This document shows positions 56,399 to 64,000 of a DNA stretch of 64,000 nt, piece after piece. The notes beneath the pieces are model-generated. The model had not been told where the DNA came from. It saw nothing but the letters and a program-made list of their open reading frames with translations, and did not search any database. Location of the stretch: assembly GCF_900099785.1 (NCBI RefSeq), contig NZ_FNDS01000001.1, forward strand, positions 558,001 to 622,000, given 5' to 3'. Every line of letters begins with the position of its first letter. The first letter of the stretch is position 1. The DNA comes from Pseudomonas panipatensis. Its GTDB lineage: Bacteria > Pseudomonadota > Gammaproteobacteria > Pseudomonadales > Pseudomonadaceae. Made by a program: the position numbers and the translations under genes.

Positions 56399-57396
56399 TG
56401 GCGTTTTCCGATCGTCTGCTGGCGGCCTGGTATCGCGGCCATCCCGCCCTGACGCTGCTGCGCCCGCTGGAACTGCTCTACCGCCGCGTCGCAGCGGCCA
56501 AGCGCGCCGCCTATCTGGATGGCCGGCGCCAGGCCTACCGGGCGCCCGTGCCGGTCATCGTGGTCGGCAATATCACCGTCGGCGGCACCGGCAAGACCCC
56601 GATGATTCTCTGGCTGATCGAGCACTGCCGCGCCCGTGGTCTCAAGGTCGGCGTGGTCAGTCGCGGCTATGGCGCCAAGCCGCCGAGCCTGCCCTGGCGG
56701 GTGCGTCCCGAGCACAGCGCCGCCCAGGCAGGCGATGAGCCCTTGATGATCGTCCAGCGCTGCGGCGTGCCGCTGATGATCGATCCGGATCGGCCGCGCG
56801 CCGTGCAGGCGCTGCTCGGCGAAGAAGCGCTGGACCTGATCCTTTGCGACGATGGCCTGCAACATTACCGTCTGGCCCGGGACCTGGAGTTGGTGCTGAT
56901 CGACGCCGCGCGTGGCCTCGGCAACGGCCGCTGCCTGCCGGCCGGACCGCTGCGCGAACCGGCCGAGCGCCTGCGGTCGGTGGATGCGCTGCTGTATAAC
57001 GGTGCCAGCCGCGATCCCCAGGGCGGATTTTCCTTCACCTTGCGCCCCAGTGCGCTGGTCAACCTCGAATCCGGACAGACCAGTCCGCTCGCGCACTTTG
57101 CCCCCGGTCAACGCCTGCACGCACTGGCTGGCATCGGCAATCCGCAGCGTTTCTTCGCAACGCTCGAGGCGCTACACTGGCGGCCTGTTCCGCACGCCTT
57201 CCCGGATCACGCGGCCTACAGCGCCGAGCAGCTGCAATTCAGCCCGCCGCTGCCGCTGCTGATGACCGAGAAGGATGCGGTGAAATGCCGGGCCTTCGCC
57301 GCTCCCGACTGGTGGTATCTCGCGGTCGACGCGCAGCCTTCCCCGGCCTTCGTCGCCTGGTTCGACGCCCGCCTCGAGCGTCTGATCGCGCGCTGA
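56398..57396 (+). CDS. lpxK: Tetraacyldisaccharide 4'-kinase LpxK
   Basis: A 332-residue membrane-associated kinase that adds the 4'-phosphate to the lipid A precursor to give lipid IVA. The P-loop is [14 protein letters not shown] (about residues 57-70). [26 protein letters not shown] and [12 protein letters not shown] are family motifs. It is translationally coupled (TGATG) to the ExbD-like gene. Alone of the Raetz-pathway genes here, it stands with kdsB, which makes CMP-Kdo for the next step. Confidence 0.95.
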   Translation: MAFSDRLLAAWYRGHPALTLLRPLELLYRRVAAAKRAAYLDGRRQAYRAPVPVIVVGNITVGGTGKTPMILWLIEHCRARGLKVGVVSRGYGAKPPSLPWRVRPEHSAAQAGDEPLMIVQRCGVPLMIDPDRPRAVQALLGEEALDLILCDDGLQHYRLARDLELVLIDAARGLGNGRCLPAGPLREPAERLRSVDALLYNGASRDPQGGFSFTLRPSALVNLESGQTSPLAHFAPGQRLHALAGIGNPQRFFATLEALHWRPVPHAFPDHAAYSAEQLQFSPPLPLLMTEKDAVKCRAFAAPDWWYLAVDAQPSPAFVAWFDARLERLIAR

Positions 57397-57435
57397 CAGG
57401 CAGCTTACCTGCCCCTGTTTTCCAAGGATTCCAGC

Positions 57436-57621
57436 ATGGACCCGAAACTCCTCGATATTCTCGCCTGCCCACTGTGCAAGGGGCCGCTGAAGCTCACCGA
57501 CGACAAATCCGAACTGATCTGCAAGGTCGACGGCCTGGCCTATCCGGTGCGTGACGGCATCCCGGTGATGCTCGAGGGCGAAGCCCGCACGCTGAACGTC
57601 GACGAGCGTCTGGACAAGTAA
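57436..57621 (+). CDS. Trm112-family small protein (YcaR-like)
   Basis: A 61-residue protein of the Trm112/YcaR family: [17 protein letters not shown] and a later [20 protein letters not shown]. It has cysteines at 11, 14 and 29, fewer than the four of the eukaryotic zinc form. In eukaryotes Trm112 activates methyltransferases; the bacterial role is not settled. It is regularly found between lpxK and kdsB. The start follows AAGGATT. Confidence 0.87.
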   Translation: MDPKLLDILACPLCKGPLKLTDDKSELICKVDGLAYPVRDGIPVMLEGEARTLNVDERLDK

Positions 57622-57644
57622 CCGCGAGCCGTAGAGACCATTCG

Positions 57645-58409
57645 ATGAGCCATGCCTTCACCGTCGTCATCCCGGCCCGATTCGCCTCCACCCGCCTGCC
57701 CGGCAAACCGCTGCAGGACATCGCCGGCAAGCCCATGGTCCAGCACGTCTGGGAGCAGGCGCGCAAGAGCGCCGGAGCCCGCGTGGTGGTCGCCACCGAT
57801 GACGCGCGTATCCTCGACGCATGCCAGGGTTTCGGCGCCGAAGCCCTGCTGACGCGCGCCGAGCACAATTCCGGGACTGACCGCCTGGCCGAAGTGGCCG
57901 ATGCCCTGGGGCTGGCCGACGACGCCATCGTGGTCAACGTACAGGGCGATGAGCCGCTGATCCCGCCGTCGATCATCGACCAGGTGGCGGCCAACCTGGC
58001 GGCACATCCAGAGGCCGGAATCGCCACCCTGGCCGAACCGATCCATGAGGTTGGCGCGCTGTTCAATCCGAATGTGGTCAAGGTGGTCAGCGACCTCGAC
58101 GGCCTGGCCTTGACCTTCAGTCGTGCGCCCTTGCCCTGGGCGCGCGATGCCTTCGCCGCGGATCGCGACACGCTCCCCAAGGGCGTTCCGTACCGTCGCC
58201 ACATCGGCATCTACGCCTATCGCGCGCGTTTCCTCCGCGACTTCGTGGCCTGGGGACCGTGCTGGTTGGAAAATACCGAGTGCCTCGAGCAGCTGCGAGC
58301 GCTCTGGCACGGTGTGCGCATTCATGTCGCCGATGCCCTGGAAGCGCCGCAGGCCGGTGTGGATACCGCTGAAGACCTGGAGCGCGTACGGCGCATCCTG
58401 GGGGCTTGA
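57645..58409 (+). CDS. kdsB: 3-deoxy-manno-octulosonate cytidylyltransferase KdsB
   Basis: A 254-residue cytosolic enzyme that activates Kdo with CTP to give CMP-Kdo for the LPS inner core. The nucleotide-binding start is [40 protein letters not shown] and the C-terminal [22 protein letters not shown] and [12 protein letters not shown] follow the family. Its stop overlaps the next start by one base. Confidence 0.96.
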   Translation: MSHAFTVVIPARFASTRLPGKPLQDIAGKPMVQHVWEQARKSAGARVVVATDDARILDACQGFGAEALLTRAEHNSGTDRLAEVADALGLADDAIVVNVQGDEPLIPPSIIDQVAANLAAHPEAGIATLAEPIHEVGALFNPNVVKVVSDLDGLALTFSRAPLPWARDAFAADRDTLPKGVPYRRHIGIYAYRARFLRDFVAWGPCWLENTECLEQLRALWHGVRIHVADALEAPQAGVDTAEDLERVRRILGA

Positions 58410-58873
58410 TGCGCGTCCTTTTCGTCTGTCTGGGTAACATTTGCCGTTCGCCCACCGCGGAAGGCGTCTTCCGCCACAAGCTGCGCGAGGCCGGTTTGGA
58501 GGCGCGCGTCAGCGTTGATTCCGCCGGCACCGGCGACTGGCATGTGGGCAAGGCTCCCGATGCGCGGACCCGCGTCGCCGCGCTGAAGCGTGGCTATGAT
58601 CTATCGTCGCTGCGGGCGCGTCAGGTCAGTCGCGCCGACTTTGCCGCCTTCGACCTGATCCTGGCCATGGACCTGGCCAATCTCGCCGACCTCCAACGAT
58701 TGCGGCAGGGCGCCGGCGAGGCCGAGTTGGACCTGTTCCTGCGTCGCTATGCTGGCGAGTTGGACGAAGTGCCTGATCCCTATTACGGCGGCGAGGCTGG
58801 TTTCGAGCAGGTCCTGGACCTGATCGAGCGTGCCAGCGATGCCCTGCTGCTCGAAGTGAAGAGACGCCTGTGA
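58409..58873 (+). CDS. Low-molecular-weight protein tyrosine phosphatase
   Basis: A 154-residue phosphatase. The P-loop at the very N-terminus, FVCLGNICRSP, gives C8(X)5R14. The general-acid loop is DPYYGG. Enzymes of this class remove phosphate from protein tyrosine or act on small phosphates; in many bacteria one pairs with a BY-kinase in capsule control, but no kinase is near. The ATG at 58409 overlaps kdsB by one base; the TTG at 58406 is less likely. Confidence 0.92.
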   Translation: MRVLFVCLGNICRSPTAEGVFRHKLREAGLEARVSVDSAGTGDWHVGKAPDARTRVAALKRGYDLSSLRARQVSRADFAAFDLILAMDLANLADLQRLRQGAGEAELDLFLRRYAGELDEVPDPYYGGEAGFEQVLDLIERASDALLLEVKRRL

Positions 58874-59889
58874 CGCTGGTCCTGCAGAAGCATGTTTCCC
58901 TCAAGCCGTTCAATACCTTCGGCGTCGATGTGCGGGCGCGGCTGTTCGCCGACGCCCATGACGACCAGGAGGTGAAGGAAGGCATTGCCGCCGCGATGCA
59001 AGAGGATCTGCCCTTGCTGGTGATCGGCGGTGGCAGCAACCTGCTGCTCAGCCGCGATGTCGACGCCCTGGTGCTGCGCATGGCCAGTCGCGGCGTGCGC
59101 ATCCTGGCCGATGATGGCATCAGGGTGTGCGTCGAGGCCGAGGCGGGCGAAGTCTGGGATGCCCTGGTGCGCTGGACGCTGGAGCAGGGGTTGGCCGGTC
59201 TGGAAAACCTCAGCCTGATCCCTGGCACCGTTGGCGCCGCGCCCATGCAGAACATCGGGGCCTATGGCGTCGAGCTGAAGGACGTTTTCGACAGTCTGGT
59301 GGCCTTGGATCGGCAGACTGGCGCGCTGCGTGAGTTCTCCCTGGCGGAGTGTGCCTTCGCCTATCGCGACAGCCTGTTCAAGCGCGAGCCCGGACGCTGG
59401 GTGATCCTGCGTGTGCGCTTCGCCCTGTCGCGGCAAGCCCCTTTGCACCTCGATTACGGTCCGGTGCGTCAGCGTCTGGCGGACGAGGGCATCAGTGACC
59501 CGACCCCGGCCGATGTGGCGCGGGTGATCTGCGCCATCCGTCGCGAGAAATTGCCGGACCCGGCACAGCTTGGCAATGCCGGCAGTTTCTTCAAGAACCC
59601 CCTGGTGCCAGCTTCCCTTGCCGAGCGCTTGCGCGGCGAGTATTCGGACCTTGTGGCTTATCCGCAGGCCGATGGCCTGGTCAAGCTGGCCGCCGGCTGG
59701 CTGATCGACAAGGCGGGCTGGAAAGGCTTCCGCGATGGTCCTGCCGGCGTTCATGCGCAGCAGGCACTGGTGCTGGTCAACTACGGCGGGGCCAGTGGCC
59801 AGCAGTTGCTGGGGCTGGCCGAGCGGATTCGCGACGACATCCGCCAGCGTTTCGGCGTCGAGTTGGAGATGGAGCCGAACCTCTACTGA
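58870..59889 (+). CDS. murB: UDP-N-acetylenolpyruvoylglucosamine reductase MurB (type I)
   Basis: A 339-residue cytosolic flavoenzyme that reduces UDP-GlcNAc-enolpyruvate to UDP-MurNAc with NADPH. LKPFNTFGVDVRA is the start motif. The FAD loop is VIGGGSNLLL, and IPGTVGAAPMQNIGAYGVEL follows. The catalytic serine is in LGNAGSFFKNP, and the C-terminal acid is likely in QRFGVELEMEPNLY. A YRDSLFK stretch marks type I. GTG start overlaps the phosphatase stop by 4 bases. Last gene of a tightly packed run beginning near comEC. Confidence 0.95.
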   Translation: MTLVLQKHVSLKPFNTFGVDVRARLFADAHDDQEVKEGIAAAMQEDLPLLVIGGGSNLLLSRDVDALVLRMASRGVRILADDGIRVCVEAEAGEVWDALVRWTLEQGLAGLENLSLIPGTVGAAPMQNIGAYGVELKDVFDSLVALDRQTGALREFSLAECAFAYRDSLFKREPGRWVILRVRFALSRQAPLHLDYGPVRQRLADEGISDPTPADVARVICAIRREKLPDPAQLGNAGSFFKNPLVPASLAERLRGEYSDLVAYPQADGLVKLAAGWLIDKAGWKGFRDGPAGVHAQQALVLVNYGGASGQQLLGLAERIRDDIRQRFGVELEMEPNLY

Positions 59890-59932
59890 GTGGGCTCGAT
59901 TTCGGTGTGGGCAGGCAGGCCCACCACCAATG

Positions 59933-59967
59933 AAAAGGGCGGGTGCCGTTAGGTCCCCGCCCTTTTT
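59933..59967 (+). terminator. Terminator of the lpxK-murB run
   Basis: GGGCGGG (59937-59943) pairs with CCCGCCC (59956-59962) around a 12-base loop, with AAAA before and TTTTT after. The flanking A/T runs extend the stem. Confidence 0.88.
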
Positions 59968-60057
59968 CGTTGCCATTGAGCCGCTGCTCGAACCCGTTGT
60001 CGTCTGAGCCTGACTGTCGGGAGGCCTGTCAAAGGCTGGCTCGCGGCGTGGCAGGCA

Positions 60058-60089
60058 TGAAAAAGGGATGCCGAAGCATCCCTTTTTCA
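60058..60089 (-). terminator. Terminator of rne, usable in both directions
   Basis: TGAAAAAGGGATGC (60058-60071) and its perfect complement (60076-60089) form a 14-bp stem with a CGAA loop, 12 bases beyond the rne stop, with T-runs on both strands. Confidence 0.93.
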
Positions 60090-60101
60090 TTGCTTTGCCG
60101 A

Positions 60102-63100
60102 TCAGTTGTGGTGTTTTTCCACGACTGCGGCGTCTTCCTCGACCTTCTCGGCTTCGCTAGCGTGCTCACGTTCGGCAGCTTCGGCCTGCGGCGCTTCAAC
60201 CGCTTCGCTGGTCGATACCGGCGCGTGCTCCTCTGCCACGGCAGTGGCTTCCGCGGCCGGTGCGGCCACTTCTTCCGCTACTTCAACCGCGGCGGGTGCT
60301 TCGACGACAGCCGGAGCCGAGGCGGCGGCAGCTGCGGCTTCACGGGCCAGACGTTCAGCCTCGCGTTGCAGGCGACGCTTCTCGCGCGGGTCGTTGAGTG
60401 CACGCCCCGTGGCGTTGGCGGCCGGCTGTGCGCTCGGCTGTACTTCCACGGTCGGTGCGACAACGGGCGCGGCCTCGACGGTTGCTTCCGGCGCGGACTC
60501 GATGGGAGCTGCGACCGGCGCTGCTTCGGCGGCGACTGCTGGCTGCTCGGCCGCGGCTACCGGAGCGGGCTCGCTCGGCTGCAGGCTGAACTCGGCAATC
60601 TGCTCAGCGCTGGCTTCGCTGCGGGTTTCGCTGGTGGCCGGGGTTTCTTCGCTGGCAACGCTGCTGGCCTCGACGGCGGCTGCGGCCTCGCTCGGCTGCT
60701 CGCTGGACTCGGCCAGCAGAGCCGTTTCGGCTACCACGGCCAGTGCGGCGCTACCTGCGACCACGGCAGGGCTGATTGCAGCTTCGGTACCTTCCTCGGC
60801 ACTCGCTTCCAGCTCTTCGCCACCGGCTTCACGCTGACGCTCGCGGCGGTTGCTGCGGCGACGCTGGCCGCGAGAGCGACGACGCGGACGTTCGCCATCG
60901 GCGCCTTCCTGGTCGTCCTGCTGGTCCAGCAGCTCTTCGTTCGGCAGTTCCTCGGCCTCCAGGCTGGCGGCTTCGCTCACCTGATGCTCGTCACGCGGTT
61001 GGCGCTCTTCGCGCGGCGGGCGTTCGCCGCGTTCACGACGCTCGCCACGTTCTTCACGGGGCTGGCGCTCTTCACGCGGTTGACGCTCTTCGCGCGGCGG
61101 GCGTTCGGCACGCTCTTCACGCGGCTGGCGCTCCTCGCGGGGCGGGCGCTCGGCGCGCTCTTCACGCGGCTGACGCTCTTCGCGCGGCGGGCGTTCGGCG
61201 CGCTCTTCACGCGGCTGGCGCTCTTCGCGGGGCTGACGCTCGGCACGCTCTTCGCGCGGTTGGCGTTCCTCGCGCGGTTGACGCTCAGCGCGCTCTTCAC
61301 GCGGTTGACGCTCTTCGCGCGGCGGGCGTTCAGCACGCTCTTCACGCGGCTGGCGCTCTTCGCGGTTCGGCCGTTCGGCGCGCTCTTCGCGGCGACGTTC
61401 GTTGCGCTCGCCACGCTCTTCGCGCGGTTTGCGTTCCTCGTCACGGCGGCTGCCGTCACGGCGGCGGTTCTGTTGCCGACCATTGCGGCGCTCTTCCTGG
61501 TTGGCGGAGCGCTCGGCGGCGGGCTTCTCGGCGCTGGCGGCCGGCTTGGGTTCTTCCTGCTTATTACCGGCGAACAGGCTGACCAGCGACTTGACCAGGC
61601 CCTGGAACAGGCTCGGCTCCGGCATCGGCTTGGCGGCTTCGACCGGCTGCGGCTGTTCGACCTGCTGCGGTACCGGCGTCTGCGGAGCGACGGTCTTCAC
61701 AGCGGCTTCCTGGCGGACCAGGGTGCGGGTGGCGCTGACCGGCTGGACTTCTTCGTGCTCGACGTGGGCCATCTCGTAGCTGGATTGGCCGGCCAGAAGT
61801 TCCGGGCTGTCGTCGCGCAGGCGCTGCACTTCGAAGTGCGGGGTTTCCAGATGGTCGTCCGGCAGGATGAAGATGCGCGCGCGGGTGCGCAGCTCGATCT
61901 TGGTGATGGCGTTGCGCTTTTCGTTGAGCAGGAAAGCGGCGACCTGGAAGGGCACGCGGGCGCGAACTTCGGCGGTGCGGTCTTTCAGTGCTTCTTCTTC
62001 GATCAGGCGCAGGATGGCCAGCGACAGGGATTCGACGTCACGGATGATGCCTTGGCCGTTGCAGCGCGGGCAGACGATGCCGCTGGTCTCGCCGAGGGAC
62101 GGACGCAGGCGCTGGCGGGACATTTCCAGCAGGCCGAAGCGCGAGATGCGGCCGACCTGGACGCGGGCGCGGTCGGCCTCGAGGGCTTCGCGTACGCGTT
62201 CTTCCACGGCGCGTTGGTTCTTCGCCGGGGTCATGTCGATGAAGTCGATGACGATCAGGCCGCCGATATCACGCAGGCGCAGCTGGCGGGCGATTTCTTC
62301 CGCCGCTTCCAGGTTGGTCTGCAGGGCGGTTTCCTCGATGTCGCCGCCTTTGGTGGCGCGCGCCGAGTTGATGTCGATGGACACCAGGGCTTCGGTCGGG
62401 TCGATGACGATCGAGCCGCCGGAGGGCAGCTTCACTTCGCGCTGGAAGGCGGTTTCGATCTGGCTTTCGATCTGGAAGCGGTTGAACAGCGGAACGCTGT
62501 CCTGGTACAGCTTCACCTTGCTGGCGTACTGCGGCATGACCTGGCGGATGAAGTTCAGGGCTTCTTCCTGGGCGTCGATGCTGTCGATCAGCACTTCGCC
62601 GATGTCCTGGCGCAGGTAGTCGCGGATGGCGCGGATGATGACGTTGCTTTCCTGGTAGATCAGGAAGGGCGCGCCGCGCTCGTTGGAGGCTTCCTTGATG
62701 GCGCCCCAGAGCTGCAGCAGATAGTCCAGGTCCCACTGCAGTTCTTCGGAACTGCGGCCCAGGCCGGCGGTGCGGACGATCAGGCCCATGTCCGCCGGAG
62801 CGTTCAGGCCGTTCAGCGCCTCGCGCAGCTCGTTGCGCTCTTCGCCTTCGATGCGACGGGAAATGCCACCGGCACGCGGGTTGTTCGGCATCAGCACCAG
62901 GTAGCGGCCGGCGAGGCTGATGAAGGTGGTCAGGGCGGCGCCCTTGTTGCCGCGTTCCTCTTTCTCGACCTGAACGATGACTTCCTGACCCTCGCTCAGC
63001 ACATCCTTGATGTTGATGCGCCCTTCGGGGTTCTTCTTGAAGTATTCGCGGGAGATTTCCTTGAGGGGGAGGAATCCGTGGCGATCGGCGCCGAAGTCGA

Positions 63101-63272
63101 CGAAGGCGGCTTCAAGGCTGGGCTCGATGCGGGTGATTCGGCCTTTATAGATGTTGGCTTTTTTCTGTTCGCGCGCGCCGGACTCGATGTCCAGGTCGAA
63201 CAGGCGTTGGCCGTCTACCAGCGCTACACGCAACTCTTCGGGTTGAGTTGCGTTGATCAGCATTCTTTTCAT
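60102..63272 (-). CDS. rne: Ribonuclease E
   Basis: A 1056-residue endoribonuclease and degradosome scaffold. The catalytic half (1-~510) begins [22 protein letters not shown]. It has an S1 RNA-binding domain (about 37-120) and the DNase-I-like part with IDINSARAT and [11 protein letters not shown] (metal-binding Asp residues). The Zn-link CPRC has C401 and C404. The C-terminal half is disordered: an Arg/Glu-rich region with a 15-residue tandem repeat (635-724), then Ala/Glu/Val-rich sequence. The start at 63272 is the family start. A long structured leader lies upstream. Confidence 0.97.
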   Translation of the reverse strand: MKRMLINATQPEELRVALVDGQRLFDLDIESGAREQKKANIYKGRITRIEPSLEAAFVDFGADRHGFLPLKEISREYFKKNPEGRINIKDVLSEGQEVIVQVEKEERGNKGAALTTFISLAGRYLVLMPNNPRAGGISRRIEGEERNELREALNGLNAPADMGLIVRTAGLGRSSEELQWDLDYLLQLWGAIKEASNERGAPFLIYQESNVIIRAIRDYLRQDIGEVLIDSIDAQEEALNFIRQVMPQYASKVKLYQDSVPLFNRFQIESQIETAFQREVKLPSGGSIVIDPTEALVSIDINSARATKGGDIEETALQTNLEAAEEIARQLRLRDIGGLIVIDFIDMTPAKNQRAVEERVREALEADRARVQVGRISRFGLLEMSRQRLRPSLGETSGIVCPRCNGQGIIRDVESLSLAILRLIEEEALKDRTAEVRARVPFQVAAFLLNEKRNAITKIELRTRARIFILPDDHLETPHFEVQRLRDDSPELLAGQSSYEMAHVEHEEVQPVSATRTLVRQEAAVKTVAPQTPVPQQVEQPQPVEAAKPMPEPSLFQGLVKSLVSLFAGNKQEEPKPAASAEKPAAERSANQEERRNGRQQNRRRDGSRRDEERKPREERGERNERRREERAERPNREERQPREERAERPPREERQPREERAERQPREERQPREERAERQPREERQPREERAERPPREERQPREERAERPPREERQPREERAERPPREERQPREERQPREERGERRERGERPPREERQPRDEHQVSEAASLEAEELPNEELLDQQDDQEGADGERPRRRSRGQRRRSNRRERQREAGGEELEASAEEGTEAAISPAVVAGSAALAVVAETALLAESSEQPSEAAAAVEASSVASEETPATSETRSEASAEQIAEFSLQPSEPAPVAAAEQPAVAAEAAPVAAPIESAPEATVEAAPVVAPTVEVQPSAQPAANATGRALNDPREKRRLQREAERLAREAAAAAASAPAVVEAPAAVEVAEEVAAPAAEATAVAEEHAPVSTSEAVEAPQAEAAEREHASEAEKVEEDAAVVEKHHN
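61101..61370 (-). repeat. Six in-frame 45-bp tandem repeats in the RNase E scaffold region
   Basis: The encoded unit (P/Q)(P/N)[13 protein letters not shown] of 15 residues occurs six times in a row, from residue 635 to 724, with changes only at the first two positions. Shortened, degenerate copies extend towards about 61000. The region is coding and in frame, so unit number can vary without a frameshift. Confidence 0.9.
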
Positions 63273-63796
63273 GTAGTACCAATGGTTTCCGGGGCTACCG
63301 GAAACGGCAATCGGCACCCACGACTCTCATGGTCGGTGCTCAGGCGCGTACTCAGGAACGGCGGACCATTCCCGTGTCCAGCGACGCTCGGCTATCGATA
63401 GGCCGTGTCGCGACTACGTCTCCTGCTTGTCATGATCTAACAAGCAATCACAGGAGGAGGAATCAACTGTCAGAGGCGGACGATTGAAGTGCGTCTTGGA
63501 TCAGGGCTGCAGAAGCTACGCGATCCGACAGTTGTGCGTCTCCACCCTGCACGTTTCCCTTAAGAAGCGGGTGCCGCTCGCAGAATCCGGGAGCGGGTTG
63601 GCTGTATCACGGTTACCGAGGTAGCCGTGCGTCATGTCTCAAGGCTCGGGTTCCGAATCGTTGTGGCGGGGGTATCGCTGATCCGCCGCGGCAACGCTTC
63701 GCAGGACTGCCTCATGTCCGTTCAATGTGTTTGCAGGCAGTGGGGATGGCTTTTTCGCTAACATCCGCAGGCCTGGCCACTTTTGGCGGCGTCCCG
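63273..63796 (-). ncRNA. Long structured 5' leader of rne mRNA
   Basis: From the predicted promoter at 63797-63825 to the start codon there are about 515 non-coding bases. E. coli rne has a 361-base leader whose hairpins let RNase E control its own mRNA, and the same is likely here. Besides the start-proximal hairpin (63285-63305) there are smaller inverted repeats, for example GCACC with GGTGC near 63315-63340. No open frame is supported in this stretch. Confidence 0.6.
63285..63305 (-). promoter_or_regulatory. Start-proximal hairpin in the rne leader
   Basis: GTTTCCGG and CCGGAAAC form a perfect 8-bp stem with a 5-base loop, ending 12 bases before the rne start codon. The only purine-rich Shine-Dalgarno-like bases nearby (GGAAA) lie in its 3' arm. 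Confidence 0.6.
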
Positions 63797-63825
63797 ACTA
63801 TAACAGCAATGATTAAGTGCTTCAA
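63797..63825 (-). promoter_or_regulatory. Predicted sigma-70 promoter of rne
   Basis: On the minus strand TTGAAG (63820-63825) and TATAGT (63797-63802) are separated by exactly 17 bases, the best promoter match in the rne-rluC gap. Confidence 0.7.
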
Positions 63826-63853
63826 TTGAATGAAAAATTGCTATGATGCGCGC

Positions 63854-64000
63854 ATGACAACTCCCTCCTCTCCGACTTCCGGCGTACAGCTTCTGGAAGT
63901 CGCGCCGGAATATGCCGGTCAGCGCATTGATAATTTCTTACGTACTCAGCTCAAAGGCGTTCCCAAGACCTTGATCTATCGCATTTTGCGTAAAGGCGAA
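63854..64000 (+). CDS. rluC: 23S rRNA pseudouridine synthase RluC (5' part, cut by the window end)
   Basis: The first 49 codons of a gene divergent from rne: [20 protein letters not shown], then [29 protein letters not shown], which is an S4 RNA-binding domain start. RluC makes pseudouridine at positions 955, 2504 and 2580 of 23S rRNA. The rne/rluC divergence is the standard Pseudomonas and enterobacterial order. The catalytic aspartate lies outside the window. A shorter upstream ATG at 63844 ends after four codons. Confidence 0.93.
   Translation, partial: MTTPSSPTSGVQLLEVAPEYAGQRIDNFLRTQLKGVPKTLIYRILRKGE

Noticed and set aside
61101-61370. Regular repeats that might suggest a CRISPR array
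   Set aside because: Period is 45 bp with no unique spacers, and the units are in frame inside rne.
59943-63401. A 1152-codon open frame antisense to rne
   Set aside because: It is a high-GC shadow of a well-supported gene; its composition is driven by the repeat-rich rne tail and it has no ribosome site or family resemblance.

Overview
This window is a stretch of a high-GC gammaproteobacterial chromosome, almost certainly from the genus Pseudomonas. From about position 11,000 to the right edge, the gene order slt-uup-fadBA-topA-lexA-sulA-psrA-nagZ-mfd-gap-aroP ... apbE-sth-lolCDE-comEC-lpxK-kdsB-murB-rne-rluC matches, from memory, the PA3020-PA2975 block of P. aeruginosa PAO1. Diagnostic sites agree with this: two LexA boxes before lexA, two PsrA boxes before psrA, and a LexA protein with the Pseudomonas residues A90-G91, S125 and K162. 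I see no rRNA, tRNA, CRISPR array, insertion sequence, integrase or prophage.

Left region (1-11,000). The window opens with the 5' end of a leftward membrane-protein gene, possibly an exopolysaccharide glycosyl-phosphate transferase. An AraC-type regulator follows, divergent from a three-gene set: an alkyl-DHAP-synthase-like FAD oxidase, a GlpD-like dehydrogenase and an FGGY sugar kinase. A REPIN-like double hairpin sits between the last two genes. Next come the chemotaxis coupling protein CheV, a YcbX-like MOSC protein, and a leftward pair of exported proteins of unknown function (DUF3300 and DUF2950).

Middle region (11,000-37,300). This holds the lytic transglycosylase Slt, the ABC-F protein Uup, several Pseudomonas-conserved small proteins, and the fatty-acid beta-oxidation complex fadBA. 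Topoisomerase I and the SOS operon lexA-sulA follow. The fatty-acid-responsive repressor psrA, an L,D-transpeptidase-like protein, NagZ, methylthioinosine phosphorylase, csiV, mfd, a long-type GAPDH and an aromatic amino-acid permease complete it. Strong hairpin terminators separate most transcription units.

Exporter island (37,300-44,800). A TetR-family (CecR-like) repressor is divergent from an apparent operon encoding a periplasmic adaptor, a double-ATPase ABC protein, two ABC-2 permeases and an outer-membrane channel. A perfect 16-bp palindrome lies between them. In P. aeruginosa this position holds the sodium-pumping NADH:quinone reductase operon nqrA-F. Here that operon is absent, but its flavin-inserting partner apbE remains.

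Right region (44,895-64,000). This is mostly envelope biogenesis: the lipoprotein exporter LolCDE, a DUF2062 protein, ComEC, an ExbB/ExbD pair, LpxK, KdsB and MurB, with Trm112-like and low-molecular-weight phosphatase genes between. From comEC to murB the genes are tightly packed and often overlap. The window ends with RNase E, which has a long structured leader and a 45-bp in-frame tandem repeat, and the start of divergent rluC. Locus-tag comparisons are from memory; no database search was run.
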